This document shows positions 1 to 15,246 of a stretch of 64,000 bases of DNA, piece by piece (the first letter of the stretch is position 1; the number at the start of each line of letters is the position of its first letter). Position numbers and translations under genes: made by a program. The notes below the pieces were generated by a model, which worked only from the letters and a program-made list of their open reading frames with translations, was not told the DNA's origin and ran no database searches. This stretch comes from Polyporus tsugae (taxonomy: Eukaryota > Basidiomycota > Agaricomycetes > Polyporales > Polyporaceae): positions 1,555,001-1,619,000 of the forward strand of contig JAHRBS010000012.1 in NCBI GenBank assembly GCA_024305745.1. The letters run 5' to 3'.

Positions 1-1288
1 ACTCGGATAAGCGAACTCATTGGAACACGAGCAACCAATGTGTGCCGAGGAACTTTGGTTGAGCCTCATGCATCGTGAATCGCAAGAGGGGGGTGCCTAG
101 CCATGGACCACATGAAGACGATGGTAAATGTCATTCAATTTTCAAGAATTTGAGGCGGCACCACGTACGATACTGATGGCAGACTTTGGTTGTTCAACGT
201 CAACGACCAGCAGTCCTCGTCGCTGTGGGCCTGTGGCAGCGTGGTAGGCTCAAAGGGCGACGAGGGCGAACCATACGTGTTGCATACGTGCAATGTGCTG
301 TCATCAGCAGGAGCGGTGATGGTAGAAAGCAACCAAGCCGAAGCGCCCGTTCTAAACCAGCTTGGTCGCAGCACCCACAACGCGGTTAAAATCCAAGTAA
401 CCTCCTCAGACGGACATGGAAACGATGCTATTTGTGATGCAACAGCGCTTTAAGTTACTCACTCACGCCCCGATGTTCATGCGAAGGATTGACCTGCAAT
501 ATGGAGCGCATAGGGGTACTGTGTGCAAGTATTTTACACAACGCAGTGTCGACCGAATACCGAGAGAAGTCATACAAGACCTGGAGAATTAAGGATAGTT
601 GTCTGATGTAGAGGTCAAAAGCGAGCAGAGAATGGCGGTGATGTGGTGGACGATAGATGATGGTGTTGTGGCGTTCTGGCAGGCATACGACGAGAGTTAC
701 GGTTACGGATACGGCGGGTTATATAGGCAGTGCAGACGAGCGAGCGCGGTAAGCGGTGACATAGAAAATGCAGCAAACGGACAAAACGACAACAGTGTAC
801 GAGCGTGGTGGTATGGAGACGTGAGGATGGATGGATGGATGGATGGATGGATGGGTGGATGGATGAATCAGAGGGGATGGATGGGGGATTAGAGGAAGGG
901 GATGCCGAGGGGTAACGACGAGCGAAAGCTCGAGAGTGTGGAGAAATGAGAGCGGGAAGGGCAAAGTATCGGGGAAGGGAATAAACTATAGCTTCGGAAA
1001 CGAGACAGATTGTATACCGTATATCGTAGTCCATTTCTTCATCAATTCCTGAAGGCACTTGTTGCCCATATGGCGTTGTTCAGAACACATGGTACCCTCA
1101 GGGATAGGTAGTCGAGGTCAATGCCTCTGCACCATGGTGGTAGGCTAAACAACGATCGCGAGAGTTAGCATTATTTCTCCTACGGCCGCGTCCAAGGCCA
1201 GTGTGGCATGCGTACCTGATTCTTTTGCGCTTCCCGCTAGATCCAAGTCCACACCTCATGCTCTAGATTTCGTTGTCCTCTCCGTCCG
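1..1288. other. Left-edge region without a supported gene
   Basis: No reading frame here resembles a known family. A short open frame at 190-453 (+) could be the last exon of a gene entering from the left, but nothing supports this beyond its being open. The only clear structure is the GGAT microsatellite near 825-865. The last part before 1289 is presumably the 3' untranslated region of the GTPase gene on the minus strand. Confidence 0.4.
825..865. repeat. (GGAT)n microsatellite
   Basis: About ten copies of the tetramer GGAT/ATGG lie in tandem, with one interruption (a GGGT unit), followed by further degenerate copies to about 885. It is simple-sequence DNA in non-coding sequence. Open frames across it are repeat artefacts. 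Confidence 0.9.
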
Positions 1289-2660
1289 CTATACGTCGAC
1301 GTACATCAGTACCGGCTCGCCAACGCCATCGATCTCTGGGATGACGCATTTCAGGTCGAACGCTTTCGCCAACACGATCTTAAATATCTTCTGCACGTTG
1401 ATCGACGCGGATGTCGAGCAGAAGATAAGCGAGGCATGCATCGCCTTCGCGAACCGCTTCGCCTGGATCACTACGGTCAGACGAAGGTGAAGGTAACGAC
1501 CGCATGGGGCAAGGTACGCACCTGCTTAGTTATCTCTTCTTGCTCGTCTCTTGGGAATGTTGAGAATGTGTCAAATTTGGTACCAATCAGGAAAGGGATT
1601 GCGGTCTATGGACAGAGCGTGGTCAGTCAAGGGAGTTGCAAAGCCAACATTATGCCGTTCCCAAGGTCGGCATGTGGGATGAGTGATGCCTTCGATCAAG
1701 TCGCAAAGTCCAGAACAGATGCATGTGCAGGCGGGGTACCCGGGCCATGATGTTCCCTCCCGACATGGCGCCCCCCGACATGATACAGCATTACTCGCCA
1801 TCTCCGGGACAGGCGGAGAGATCGGTCGGTGGGGCAGCGGAAACGCATATATCTCGTAACATGACAACGGGGTCGTTTGCTCTAAAAACAGCACAACGGA
1901 CGTTCGTAGTGGCGGGACACTGACCTTGTTGAACCCCCTAGCTTGTCGATACCACTCCTTCACCGAATTCAACGTCGACTTCCGCGAGAGGTCAAACATG
2001 AAGAGGATCGCCACCGCATCGTTGCACACCAGTGGCAACATGTTCACAAATTCCCGCTGTCCGCCTAGATCCCACAGCGAGAAGGTGATGGATGTCCGCC
2101 GCACTGAGATGGTCTTCTCCATGAAGTTGACGCCTGGACACCCGGTTGAAGGGACATCCGCAGCAGGAGGAAGGGAGAATGAGGTCGAAGTCCAGCCCAC
2201 AAGACCAAAGTCCAGAGTAGAGAGTTGGGTGGGACCCGACGGTGTCATTCAGCGTGAGACCGTGAGGTGAACCCAGATTATACGAGGTAAAATGAGATAT
2301 CGAAAGATGGACATCGGGGTGAAGGAAGAGCGGAGGGAGAAGTTAGATGAGCAGGGTACGAATCTGCAAGGAGCGGTCGCCACGAACCTAACGTCTGGAT
2401 GTAGTCCTCATCAAAGTGCCCCTCAACATATTTCACCATTAGACTTGTCTTGCCAATCTGCGAGTCTCCCAGCATGCCGACTTTGATAACGACGCTGATT
2501 GGAGAGCAGCAGCAAGGTCAACCGTTCGACCTCGTCTAGACACTGATCGAACGGGACACGCGTACCTATTCTGCTCAGCACCGTTCTCGCCGTTCGCTCG
2601 TGAGATGCTGGGGACCGCATTTGAGGATGTTGGAGAAGTTGCTGAGGCGGACGCAGACAT
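1289..2660 (-). CDS. spg1: Spg1/Tem1-type septum-promoting small GTPase
   Basis: Five exons: 2566-2660, 2388-2494, 1925-2133, 1522-1605 and 1289-1462. They join in phase to 222 residues, the usual size for this Ras-superfamily branch. After a Ser/Ala-rich N-terminus come the G1 loop GDSQIGKTS, the unusual G3 motif WDLGGQ (DTAGQ in Ras), the G4 motif TKFD and the G5-like region STSAS. WDLGGQ and a C-terminus lacking a prenylation CaaX box are typical of Spg1/Tem1. In yeasts this GTPase sits at the spindle pole body and starts the septation/mitotic-exit kinase cascade; that role is inferred here by homology. The Met at 2660 opens a short exon whose donor joins cleanly to the P-loop exon. Confidence 0.9.
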
Positions 2661-5312
2661 GTGCCAGAAGCGCAGATAGGGAAACGGAAGAGGAAGAGAA
2701 AGAAGAAGAGGAAGGACGAGGCCGGGAAAAAGGAGAGAAAGTGGACAACGAGTGCTCCCGAGGCTCAAGCGGGGATGTGGACGAGCGACGGAGGCCCGCG
2801 ACTGACCGGTCGATGGAGCGGACGATGAGCAGGAAGCGGAGTCGGAGTGTTGTTGAGAAGCGGAGGAAAAGGAAAAAAGGGAACCAAAGGAGGGACGCGT
2901 TCGTGGATGCTCTGGGAGCTTGAGGGCGTGCAGAGGGGAACAAGACGGCCCACGGACGGGAGCGTGTTGCGGGATGGACGCCAGCCAGGCAGAACAGCAG
3001 GAGACAGAACGCGCACAACGTGAGCTCGATCCTGTTGAAACACCCTAGACGCCTGCCCGTCCCTCGAGCGCTTGCTATCGTTCCGAGTCGCTCGTTTCTT
3101 CCGAGGTGCCTATCGTGCTGCACAGCGGACAATGCCAATCGTGCTAGGAGTGTCAAAGGGGTGCGGGAAAGAGTCGATTTCTTCCAGCCGGAGCCGACTC
3201 GTCTGCCTATCCGACATGCTCGCTTACATCGACGTTCGCCGAACAGGTCTTCTCCGACGTCCATGAGCGTCCATCGCTAGCGTTCATGGTCACTAGTACT
3301 GTCAGCGCCATGTCCGCAGTTCCGAGTCCTCAAGGCCATAACAGTACCTGTGTGAAGCACGACAATCTACAAGAAACTAGGGATGCCAGTGCTGCATCTA
3401 ACCCCTTCATGATATGTACTTGATGATTGTAACAGTATGTACAAGTTGGCATCGATGAACATGCACAGACTTTAATCATCCTCAGCTGACGAAGCAAGTA
3501 CTTGGTCTGGTCCGTTGGGGGTGAACACGCTTCAGCCTGCAGGCAAACCACGAGTTTGATGGACATCACGATTCACGGCACTGGTTGTCCCAGTGACAGA
3601 AAGAAACCAGCCTTCGCTTAGGACAAAAGCCTCTGCGGTGAGATTAAGCTTACGGTTTAATGAATCCTGATGAGAGGTAGAAACGTGTGGCCCATTGCTC
3701 TCGACGCCTTACAATGAATATAGCATACGCTATATGTATGTACCGTAGACTACACGGAGACACACCGTAAGCTTATAAACCTGAGATCTAGACGTCGGCG
3801 ATCATGCCCCGCTTGTTGTTGTCTGTTTGTCATTGTTAGGATCCAAAGCCGTTGCCAAACATACACCTGGCGCCACACAGGAAGGGTGGGTGACGCGTCA
3901 CCAACGTCCGACCATCGCTGGCTATGTTGATCTATCATTCATCCGCTTGGCCCCTCACGATAACCACAAATCAATGGACGACGAGCTCCCTGCTCTATTT
4001 TTACATGGAAGGTAGAGGGGCGGACTCGGAGGGGCGGTTCAAGTTCTACTGTTGAAATTTACTATGTCAGATACATTTCTCTTCTTGTTCAGGCTCCCCC
4101 TACTCTGTCCAACCGCTAATTGTCGACTTGGCCGATCTAAACAGGCCTCTTTCGGACACCATGATGGTAATGGGACTGCCTATCGAAACTCTGGTGACCG
4201 TCCGAGAACATGTATGAATGAGAGTCAGACGGCTCAGGGCTCGTGGTTGCAAGTATCTCGACGAACGATCTTAGCTCACCCCAGTCGCAAGCCAGCTTGC
4301 GAACACGGTCTTATATCCAAGCTATCCCTTCATAGCACACCATGAGACCTATCAGTGCTTTGATGATGCACACCGCAGCCAATTCGACAATCCATCACAC
4401 TGTGTGTGCCCAGGGACGTTTGGTACACGGTGAAAAGCGCCTTAAAGTGTATGATCAGCGCATTCCTGAACCGAGATTAGCGAACATCGTGGTGGGCCTT
4501 TTGCCTCCTGCCGGCCCAGCAAGCATTCTAGGCTGGTGATATGCTTGGTAAAGGTGAGTTCCTCCCCGACTTGCCAATCATTCGCATGTAACAGCCCTAA
4601 TTCGAGATCATCTATTTTGATGCGTTACACGTCGAATTGGCCTTCTCTTGTGCAAGTGCGAGAACCTCGGTCGAAGCTACCCATGTAAAGTCGTCGACGG
4701 GACCGTTGGCCGAGGAACTGCGGGGGATCGTCGCGCCCCGCACCCGATTCCCGGACACTCTCAAATGCCTGGTTTTGCTTTCAGCCTCTTGCTTCCGCTC
4801 CGAACGGTGCATTGTGGTATCAAAAAGAACTCAAGGGTGACCCGGGCAGATGATCGGCGCATCCTCGGTGTCGAAACCGCGCGGCTTTCATTCGCTAACC
4901 TTTGTCCAAGATAGTGATGACGGGAAATTAATCCACGGCGGCTGTTTCGCGACACTCCACCAGCTCTGCTACCTGAAAAATCTCGGGGTTTTGCCATGGT
5001 GCAACCATTCTTTCTCCGCGCACCCCGCGGTCACGAGCTGTAGGACGCATCCGAGTTCTTGCCGCTTTTTTCCTGTCGCTCTTCGCGACCATGATGTCGC
5101 AAGATCGCTAATGCCAACGTACCTATTCACGTACACAGGAACGGAGCGTGATAGCCACGAATAGCTCACGGGGCACCCGGTCGTTGAACGAAACCTTCTG
5201 GTGCGTAGACAATGCTCGGCTCTTTTACGGAACATACGTGTGGTCTGACGAAGGCTACGACATGTTAAAAAGACACGTCGATACTGCGTGCGCTGCGTCG
5301 CGATCACCCACC
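2661..5312. other. 2.6-kb intergenic region
   Basis: This is the upstream region of the GTPase gene (left) and of cellobiose dehydrogenase (right), so it should hold two divergent promoters. A 229-codon open frame at 2575-3264 (-) is Arg/Ser/Leu-rich, overlaps the first GTPase exon in another frame and shows no domain. I see no RNA gene, repeat array or transposon signature. Confidence 0.4.
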
Positions 5313-8511
<3,199 letters not shown>

Positions 8512-9908
8512 GGTGCGGAGGATTGTGCACGGAAGCGTATCGCCACTCGCACAGGTTTAAAAGAGACCTTTATATCTGTTTCGGTATGATTGTGTTTCGT
8601 AGAGTAGGAATATACGTCTATTGGGATACTCGTGGCGGTTGCTATATATGTATTATAACATGAAACTCCGTGAGTGCTACGCCAAGCATCCGAGTAGAAC
8701 AGCGCATTCGGAGTCCGAAAGCTACAGCCCCCTCGCACAGGGTGCTTGGAGTGGACAAGCGTCCCGAACGGAGCCCAAGCCGTTGCATGTTACAAGCTGG
8801 GCTTTCCACGTTCCCGCACCCCAGAGCGGCAGGTCATATGCTGTCCTCGTTGACATACGTCATGGTCGAAGGGGGGACGGGCGACTCGCCCACCCCGGAT
8901 TTGAGTATCTAGTTCGCACATCGACACTGCTATGTTTTCTTCGAAGTCCAGCGACTGACCAGGAGGTGAACAGTGCAACACAGTATACCACAGGACAAAA
9001 TGATAGTAAAACATGCTCGGCGTTGAGCACCTCCCTTCAAAGCGGTGGCAATGCAATTGGCAGAGGTCTATGAAAGAGGAAACAGACGTGTGGCTGGATC
9101 TGCTATACCCCAGAATGGATGGTTTGTATTCTACAACTAACAAGTACATATGGCATCAGTCTTGGCGATGAACGAACTGATCCACTTACTGCGGCTTTCC
9201 CAGTCGTGTCACAGCGACGCCCCCCTAATTGGTGCCGATGCGCGCCCGAACTTCGAAGGTCAGCGGATGTGAGACGGCATGTTGAGATAAGCAGGCTTCC
9301 ATCCGTTGTACTGAATGGGGGGGCGGCGTCGGTATTTGTTGGGAGCGGAATGACATGAGGGGCCATGCCTTGAGCGCATGTGCCATGGCGTGGATGGCGA
9401 TTGTATAGGAAAGACGTGAAGGTCGAAGGCAGCGACAATCGGAGAGACGGAGAGACCTGCAAGAGTCTGAGTCTTGGAAACCATCCAGCTGAGCGTACGA
9501 CTGGTTAGGCCGAAATCACTGTGAATATGCTGCGCCAATGGACATCGGTAGATCCTTATCAAACTGATTGCGTGCGGCAGGGCGGTGAGAGCGGGGAGGT
9601 TGTACGCGCGCGGCGTGTCAACAACAACTCCGGGGCATGATGATGGGAGGGGCGGATGGAAAACGATGGCAAAACGGTAGCAGGAAAACTTCACAGATTG
9701 AGAGGGGGATCGGTATGAGATGGGTGTAGGGCACTGTGGGATATATCTGTGGTTGTCGGTGGTCGAGGGCAAGAGGAGGAGGCAAGGGGCGGCGGCAAGC
9801 CCAAAGCGGCTAACGGCGTTAAACAGCCCAGGGTCGGAGCTTGGCCTCCATCGACGTCCACCTCAACCTCTTCCAACGACGACCACGACAGACGACCTTT
9901 CGCCATCG
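8512..9908. other. Intergenic region between CDH and the FHA-RING gene
   Basis: It holds the 3' untranslated region of CDH and the promoter of the next gene. The frame of the next gene stays open back to 9720, but that stretch has the composition of a 5' leader. No RNA gene or repeat is seen. Confidence 0.4.
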
Positions 9909-11653
9909 ATGGACCCAGTGACCATAGGGGAACCCTCCCCCGCCGCCCGCCAGTCCATCCTGGGCTCCTTCCTGCGCGGTAGACCCCGCGGCACCTCACA
10001 GTCACACCCCTCTCCACCCCACCACGACCCCGCCACCAGAGACTCGCCTCCTCCGTTCTCCCCAGGTGCTGACCACCCCTCAGGCCATCGCCGTCGTCCC
10101 GCTGCTGCCTCGTCAAACCTCCAGGCCTCGGTTTCACAGTCGAATTCAACACCCGGGTTTTCCCAGATGCTTCGTAGGCGACGTTCTGCAGGCACCCTTG
10201 CCGCCACTACCACCCCCCAGATCCCCGCCGTCGCTGTTGCGCGCACCGTCACCGGTCCTGCAGCTTCAGGCTCGTCCTCTGGATTCCATTCCGGCGCAGG
10301 GCCGGGTCACCGCATCCGCCTCGTTCCCCATCTCGATTCGCGCCGGTCCCTCCGCTTCGACCCCATATCGCGCGATGTCAAGGAGGGCGATCCACCGCTG
10401 CGCATAGGGCGTTTTACAGACCGCTCGGGCATAGGGCTTGCCGCTGCGAACGCAACCTCTCAGAACAAGCTCGCATTCAAGAGCAAAGTTGTCTCCAGGG
10501 CTCATGCGGAGATCTGGGTCGAGTCCGGTGGCAAGTTCCTCATCCGCGACACAAAGTCGAGCAGTGGTACCTTTCTGAACCACGTCCGTCTGTCCCCCGC
10601 GAACAACGAATCTCGCCCACATGAGCTCAAGGACGGGGATCTACTACAACTAGGGGTGGATTATCAGGGTGGGACCGAGGACATCTACAAGTGCGTCAAG
10701 ATCAAGATAGAAGTGGGAAGAGAGTGGCAGAATCACAGCAATCCGTTCAAGTACGTTTTATCGTGGTCGTATGCGTATTGGACGATCGCTGATTGTGCTG
10801 CAGCGCGAATGCCTTGAAACAGCTCAAGGCGATTGCTATCCCACAGGCATCACTTACCGGTACAGGCAACGGCAAGAAGGTCGCCGCTAAATCTGCCCTG
10901 CCCGACTGTTGCATATGTACGTGTTGGAGTTGGCTGGCGCCGATCTACATCGATTGACCCTCCTTGTGTGTTGCAGGCCTGTTCAGTGTTACAATCCACC
11001 AGGCCCTTTTCATTGCTCCTTGTTCACACGCATTCCACTACAAGTGCATCCGACCCCTACTTGAGACACATCACCCTGCCTTCTCCTGCCCTCTTTGCCG
11101 GACATTTGCCGATCTAGAGGAAGACGTCGAGGTAGAGATAGACCTCGAACTGGACGCGAAATCCATTGTTGACGGTGGAGCCGCATCGATTATTGGCGTT
11201 GCAGCGACCGCCGTCGGTGACCGGCCCGACACAGGCGACGGAAGCAGTCGGGAGCGAGAACGAGAGCGGGATGTAGGTGCAGAGACGGAGGTGGAACCTG
11301 ACACCGGGGCGAGCCGCCTGATGTCGGCGCTCCGAGCACGTCGTACGGCACCTCCACTGCCCAACGGAAACCACCTACGAGGTGACGACATGGCCGAGGA
11401 CGTCGACGCGGAGATGGAGGATGTAGTGGTTCTGCCACCCCTACCCGAGAGCCAATCTGTCCTGGCGGTGGAGCAAGTGTACGGCGATGGCGATCGTATG
11501 GACGTGCGGGAGAACTCCGCGTCACCCGTACCTGGCCCTGCTCGCGCGAGCCCAGGGGGTTATCCGGAGGGCGACGCGGAGGGGGAAGGTGGAGCGAGCG
11601 ATGGCAGCGGGCACGCGGGTGATATTGGCGTACATGGCAAGCGGAAGCGGTGA
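9909..11653 (+). CDS. dma1: FHA-RING E3 ubiquitin ligase, Dma1/Chfr family
   Basis: Three exons (9909-10750, 10804-10916, 10977-11653) give 543 residues. The first part is Pro/Ser-rich and low complexity. An FHA phosphothreonine-binding domain follows, with the hallmark LRIGRF, the SRAHAEI strand and SSSGTFLNHVRLS. A RING-H2 finger comes next: CCIC at the second splice junction, CSHAFHYKCI and CPLC. The C-terminal third is acidic and disordered-looking. FHA followed by RING is the Dma1/Dma2/Chfr arrangement. In yeasts Dma proteins mark spindle pole body or septin targets with ubiquitin to delay cytokinesis during mitotic stress; function here is by homology. The start at 9909 was chosen because it begins the protein-like sequence, but the frame is open to an ATG at 9720, so a longer N-terminus is possible. 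Confidence 0.88.
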
Positions 11654-12319
11654 CTGGGACGCGGTCGTCGGTGAACCCTTCCCTCCCTTACCCTTCCTCA
11701 TTCCGCTGGTTCTCGGATCCATCCACTTACGGCCCTCGTCCACCCGCTGACGGACCACGGACACTATACTCCATTCCCTCCTGGCTTACTGCCTCCCGCT
11801 TTTGATATCGCACTCACGCCGACTTCCATCGCGTCCTGCGCATGCCTTGCTTCCTTTGCAACCCCACGACGACTTCCAATGCCGTACAGCTGCACTTGTG
11901 TCTATATTCCCCTTGTATCGGAACGTACTAGAATCTCCTGTGCTCTGTTTCTTTTTTCTTCGGTGTGGATATCTGCAGCACATGTTTTCCGTTATTTTGA
12001 ATGCATGAACTATATGATACAATACATTTATTGTAAGAATATAATCTTCCCCTACACACTCTGGAATTTTCGACTATGTGCCAGCTATCGACCTCACGTT
12101 CTTACACGCTGTTGGCAACAGATCCGCGAACTGGAGACGATGCCACGGCGACTGGCAGTGGCATGGGCGATCGGGCGGAAATTGGACCGGCATGATTGGG
12201 TCGGAGAAATGCGGCCGAAGCATCCGGGGAGTGCTGCTGGCGCTTGCCGGATGCACCAGAACTCACAATCAAGTGCACTGTCCCCGTCGTCCTCCGTCTC
12301 CTCTCCTTCGTCGACCACC
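11654..12319. other. Intergenic region between dma1 and sdhB
   Basis: CT-rich 3' flank of the FHA-RING gene, then an AT-rich stretch around 11990-12060, then the sdhB leader. No gene is seen. Confidence 0.4.
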
Positions 12320-13548
12320 ATGCAGTCCCTCGTCGCCGCTCGTTCTAGTGCTTTTAAGCAGTCTGTCCGCGGCTTTGCGTCCTCAGCGGCGCGTGCCCAG
12401 GCCACCCCCCTCCAGAAACCTGTCTTGAACAAGGAGTTCAAGATATACCGCTGGGTATGTCATGGCACTTTTCGCTCATCCTCCCCCGCGTTTTGCGCGA
12501 CGAGGAGCTGATAAATATATTCTGCCAAAGAATCCCGATGAGCCGTCGAAGAAGCCGACGCTGCAGTCGTACACCATCGACCTGAACCAGTGCGGTCCTA
12601 TGGTCAGTCCGCTCTACCTCCTGTCTCGTGGTGCAACTCTTACGGAGCCCATATGTGCACAGATACTTGATGCGCTCATCAAAATCAAGAACGAGATAGA
12701 CCCTACCCTCACCTTCCGTCGATCATGCCGTGAAGGTATCTGCGGCTCGTGCGCCATGAACATTAACGGCCAAAACACGCTGGCGTGCCTCTGCAGAATC
12801 GACAGGAACGCGAGCAAGGATACGAAGGTCTATCCCCTCCCCCACAGTACGTTTGCATGCCACCAGACTCCCCTGGACAGCGCTCTGATAACATGTTGCT
12901 GCGTACAGTGTACATTGTTAAGGACCTTGTGCCCGACCTCACCCAATTCTACAAGCAATACAAGTCCATCGAGCCTTACCTCCAGAACGACAACCCCCCA
13001 GCGGACCGGGAGTTCTTGCAGTCGCCGGAGGACAGGAAGAAGCTCGACGGGTACGTGTTCATCCCTTCCCCGCACCCACCTCTCCGCCAGAACGCATATA
13101 TACTTCCTCCGTCCTACGTCATTTCCTCTCCTTCCGCCCGTTTCTCACGACTCACATATGTGTGTGCCGACTCTATACGCGTTTAGCATGTACGAGTGCA
13201 TTCTGTGCGCGTGCTGCTCGACGTCATGCCCCAGCTACTGGTGGAACCAGGATGAGTACCTCGGGCCCGCGACCCTCATGGCTGCCTATCGCTGGATGGC
13301 GGATTCTCGGGTACGTCCGCGCTTCGTGGCTGCAAGATTCCGTTATCAGCGCTTGATGCGGGGCTAATGCGGGGTACGTGGGGTGGGGTAAATAGGACAC
13401 CTACAAAGCGCAACGGATGGAGAAGATGCAGAACGAGCTCAGCCTCTACCGCTGCCACACGATCTTCAACTGCGCGCGCACATGCCCCAAGGGCCTCAAC
13501 CCCGCGGAGGCTATTGCGAAGATGAAGCTCGAGCTTGCCGCCGAGTGA
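12320..13548 (+). CDS. sdhB: Succinate dehydrogenase iron-sulfur subunit (complex II, SdhB)
   Basis: Six exons (12320-12454, 12531-12602, 12663-12846, 12909-13050, 13187-13310, 13396-13548) give 269 residues. The N-terminus is a mitochondrial presequence rich in Arg, Ser and Ala. The [2Fe-2S] ligands are in [10 protein letters not shown] and the following TLAC. The [4Fe-4S] and [3Fe-4S] ligands are in [12 protein letters not shown] and [14 protein letters not shown]. The protein carries electrons from the flavoprotein subunit to ubiquinone in the mitochondrial inner membrane, linking the TCA cycle to respiration. The His after the Cys of the third cluster (RCHTIF), the residue altered in carboxamide-resistant fungi, is the sensitive form here. 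Exon phases all agree, and the two acceptors reading AAG and TAG are ordinary for these fungi. Confidence 0.96.
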
Positions 13549-15246
13549 GCGAGCGAGGGGGCAGGCGATGGGATGGGGGTGAGCGCCGTTTATATTGGCT
13601 GCTACTGCATAGTAAGGGACGGAGTTGCTCACGATCGTTGACAGGGCTAGATTGTGCGACTGCGTGTGCGTTGGAGAATATATCTGCAATTGCCCTTCTA
13701 TTGTGTGTTTATTTCACGTCTTCTGGACCGTTCTTCAACGCATCACGCTGTATGGGCTGATGGGAACGGAAGAGCGAGATGGAAAGGCGGTTGTTACGTG
13801 CGTTCGAGGTATTGGTTTTCGGGAGGTCTATTGAGGAGCGTCTGGGGCCTGGTCCGTCTCGTCGCGTCAGTGTACTGATGCGGATCGTCTTTGAGTGCTG
13901 GGATGGCGGGCTGTCCAGCAAGCTTTTGTCGCTGCTGCTTTGTTCGCGATTGGTTGGCACAAGGTTGTCTGAGGTGAGTCCGACCATCGTGGTGTCATAG
14001 GTGTAGTGCATTCTCACCGGGTTGTTGTTGTTGTAACCAGCATACAGATTCGGTCTGCAGTAGCTATAGCTTGCGTCATGCAACCAAATTTCAGACATGG
14101 AGTCGAGTACGTGCAGCCGTCCCGCTTGTGAACCCGCGTTGCTCGTTTTCTCACATCTTCAGCAGGAAGATTCGCTATCAAACGCTATCGGCCTTCGTGA
14201 CTGGATGCGCGACGTTGGCTTCTCACCCGTTGTCGGACCGTCTTGGTCCCTGCGGACGCTCGAGGGCAGCGAGCCTTGCAAACTCAATTGAAGAAGTTCT
14301 GCCCTCCACATTCGAAAGCCCGGGTCCGCACGGACCATGGCAAGGTCCGGGCAAAGCAGGAAGGGTGTATTCCAGCGCAGTCCCCCCTATACACTCTCGC
14401 GTAAACGTGCAGGGTCATTTTGCGACTTTGTGCGATGGTACGGTGGGGACATGACAGTCAAACGTGACCCGAAGAAGGCATCCATGCTGTGTTGCCACCG
14501 TCAGATGGACAGGACACGAGGCCCAAGAACGCGCGCCGCCATGTCTAGCCAGCCGGTTTTCGCCAATGGTATCAAGGTTGTGCCGTTCTGTGATCCAAGA
14601 AATGCCAACGGCGTGTTCGGTCGCAGCGGCCAGTGCCAATTCATGGTTCGTCCGTTCTCACAGGCGACGTGCGATGAAGGAGAAGGACGGAATTTGCCCA
14701 CGCTTAGGTGCGCTCTCGTACGAAAATAACCTCTCGCCCACTGACCGGCAGCCGTTCTCTAAGCACTGGGACTGAGATTGTCCGCCAAGGATGCAGGGTC
14801 GCAGTACGTGATCGTAAGCGAGTTGGCCTTCTGGGTTACAGCTCCGGCCGCAGGGGATGTGGGGTTAATCCCTGTTAATCCGCGATGGGGGAGATCAATC
14901 GCACGATCGGGGAAGGCGAGTCTGTCTGGTGAGCGGTGCCCATGACAAACAGCTGAGCGATGAGAGGATGCTTACTCATGTCACGTGTAGGTCACGACTT
15001 GGCAGGGAATCTTACTCAACCGGGTTCCAACGTCTTGACAGACAGAGAATGGCGTTAGGTTCCGGTACCTGCTGACACGGGGACTCCCAACCTAATAGGT
15101 CGTACCAGCCCGCTGGGGTCTCGCAATGCACCGAGAGCTTCCGCAGGCTCACCTACAAATAGGAGGCTGCCCATTCGCACATCCTCTCCGAGTTGGTCCC
15201 CACCTCACATCCTCCCTATATCCTCCTCCTCGAACCCTAGCTCGAA
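13549..15246. other. 1.7-kb intergenic region upstream of catalase
   Basis: Contains the sdhB 3' flank and a long catalase promoter region. Several short open frames on both strands lack any recognisable domain. CT-rich sequence at about 15180-15240 leads directly into the catalase start. Confidence 0.4.

Noticed and set aside
2575..3264. 229-codon open frame upstream of the GTPase gene (-)
   Set aside because: Arg/Ser/Leu-rich, no domain, and overlaps the first GTPase exon in another frame.
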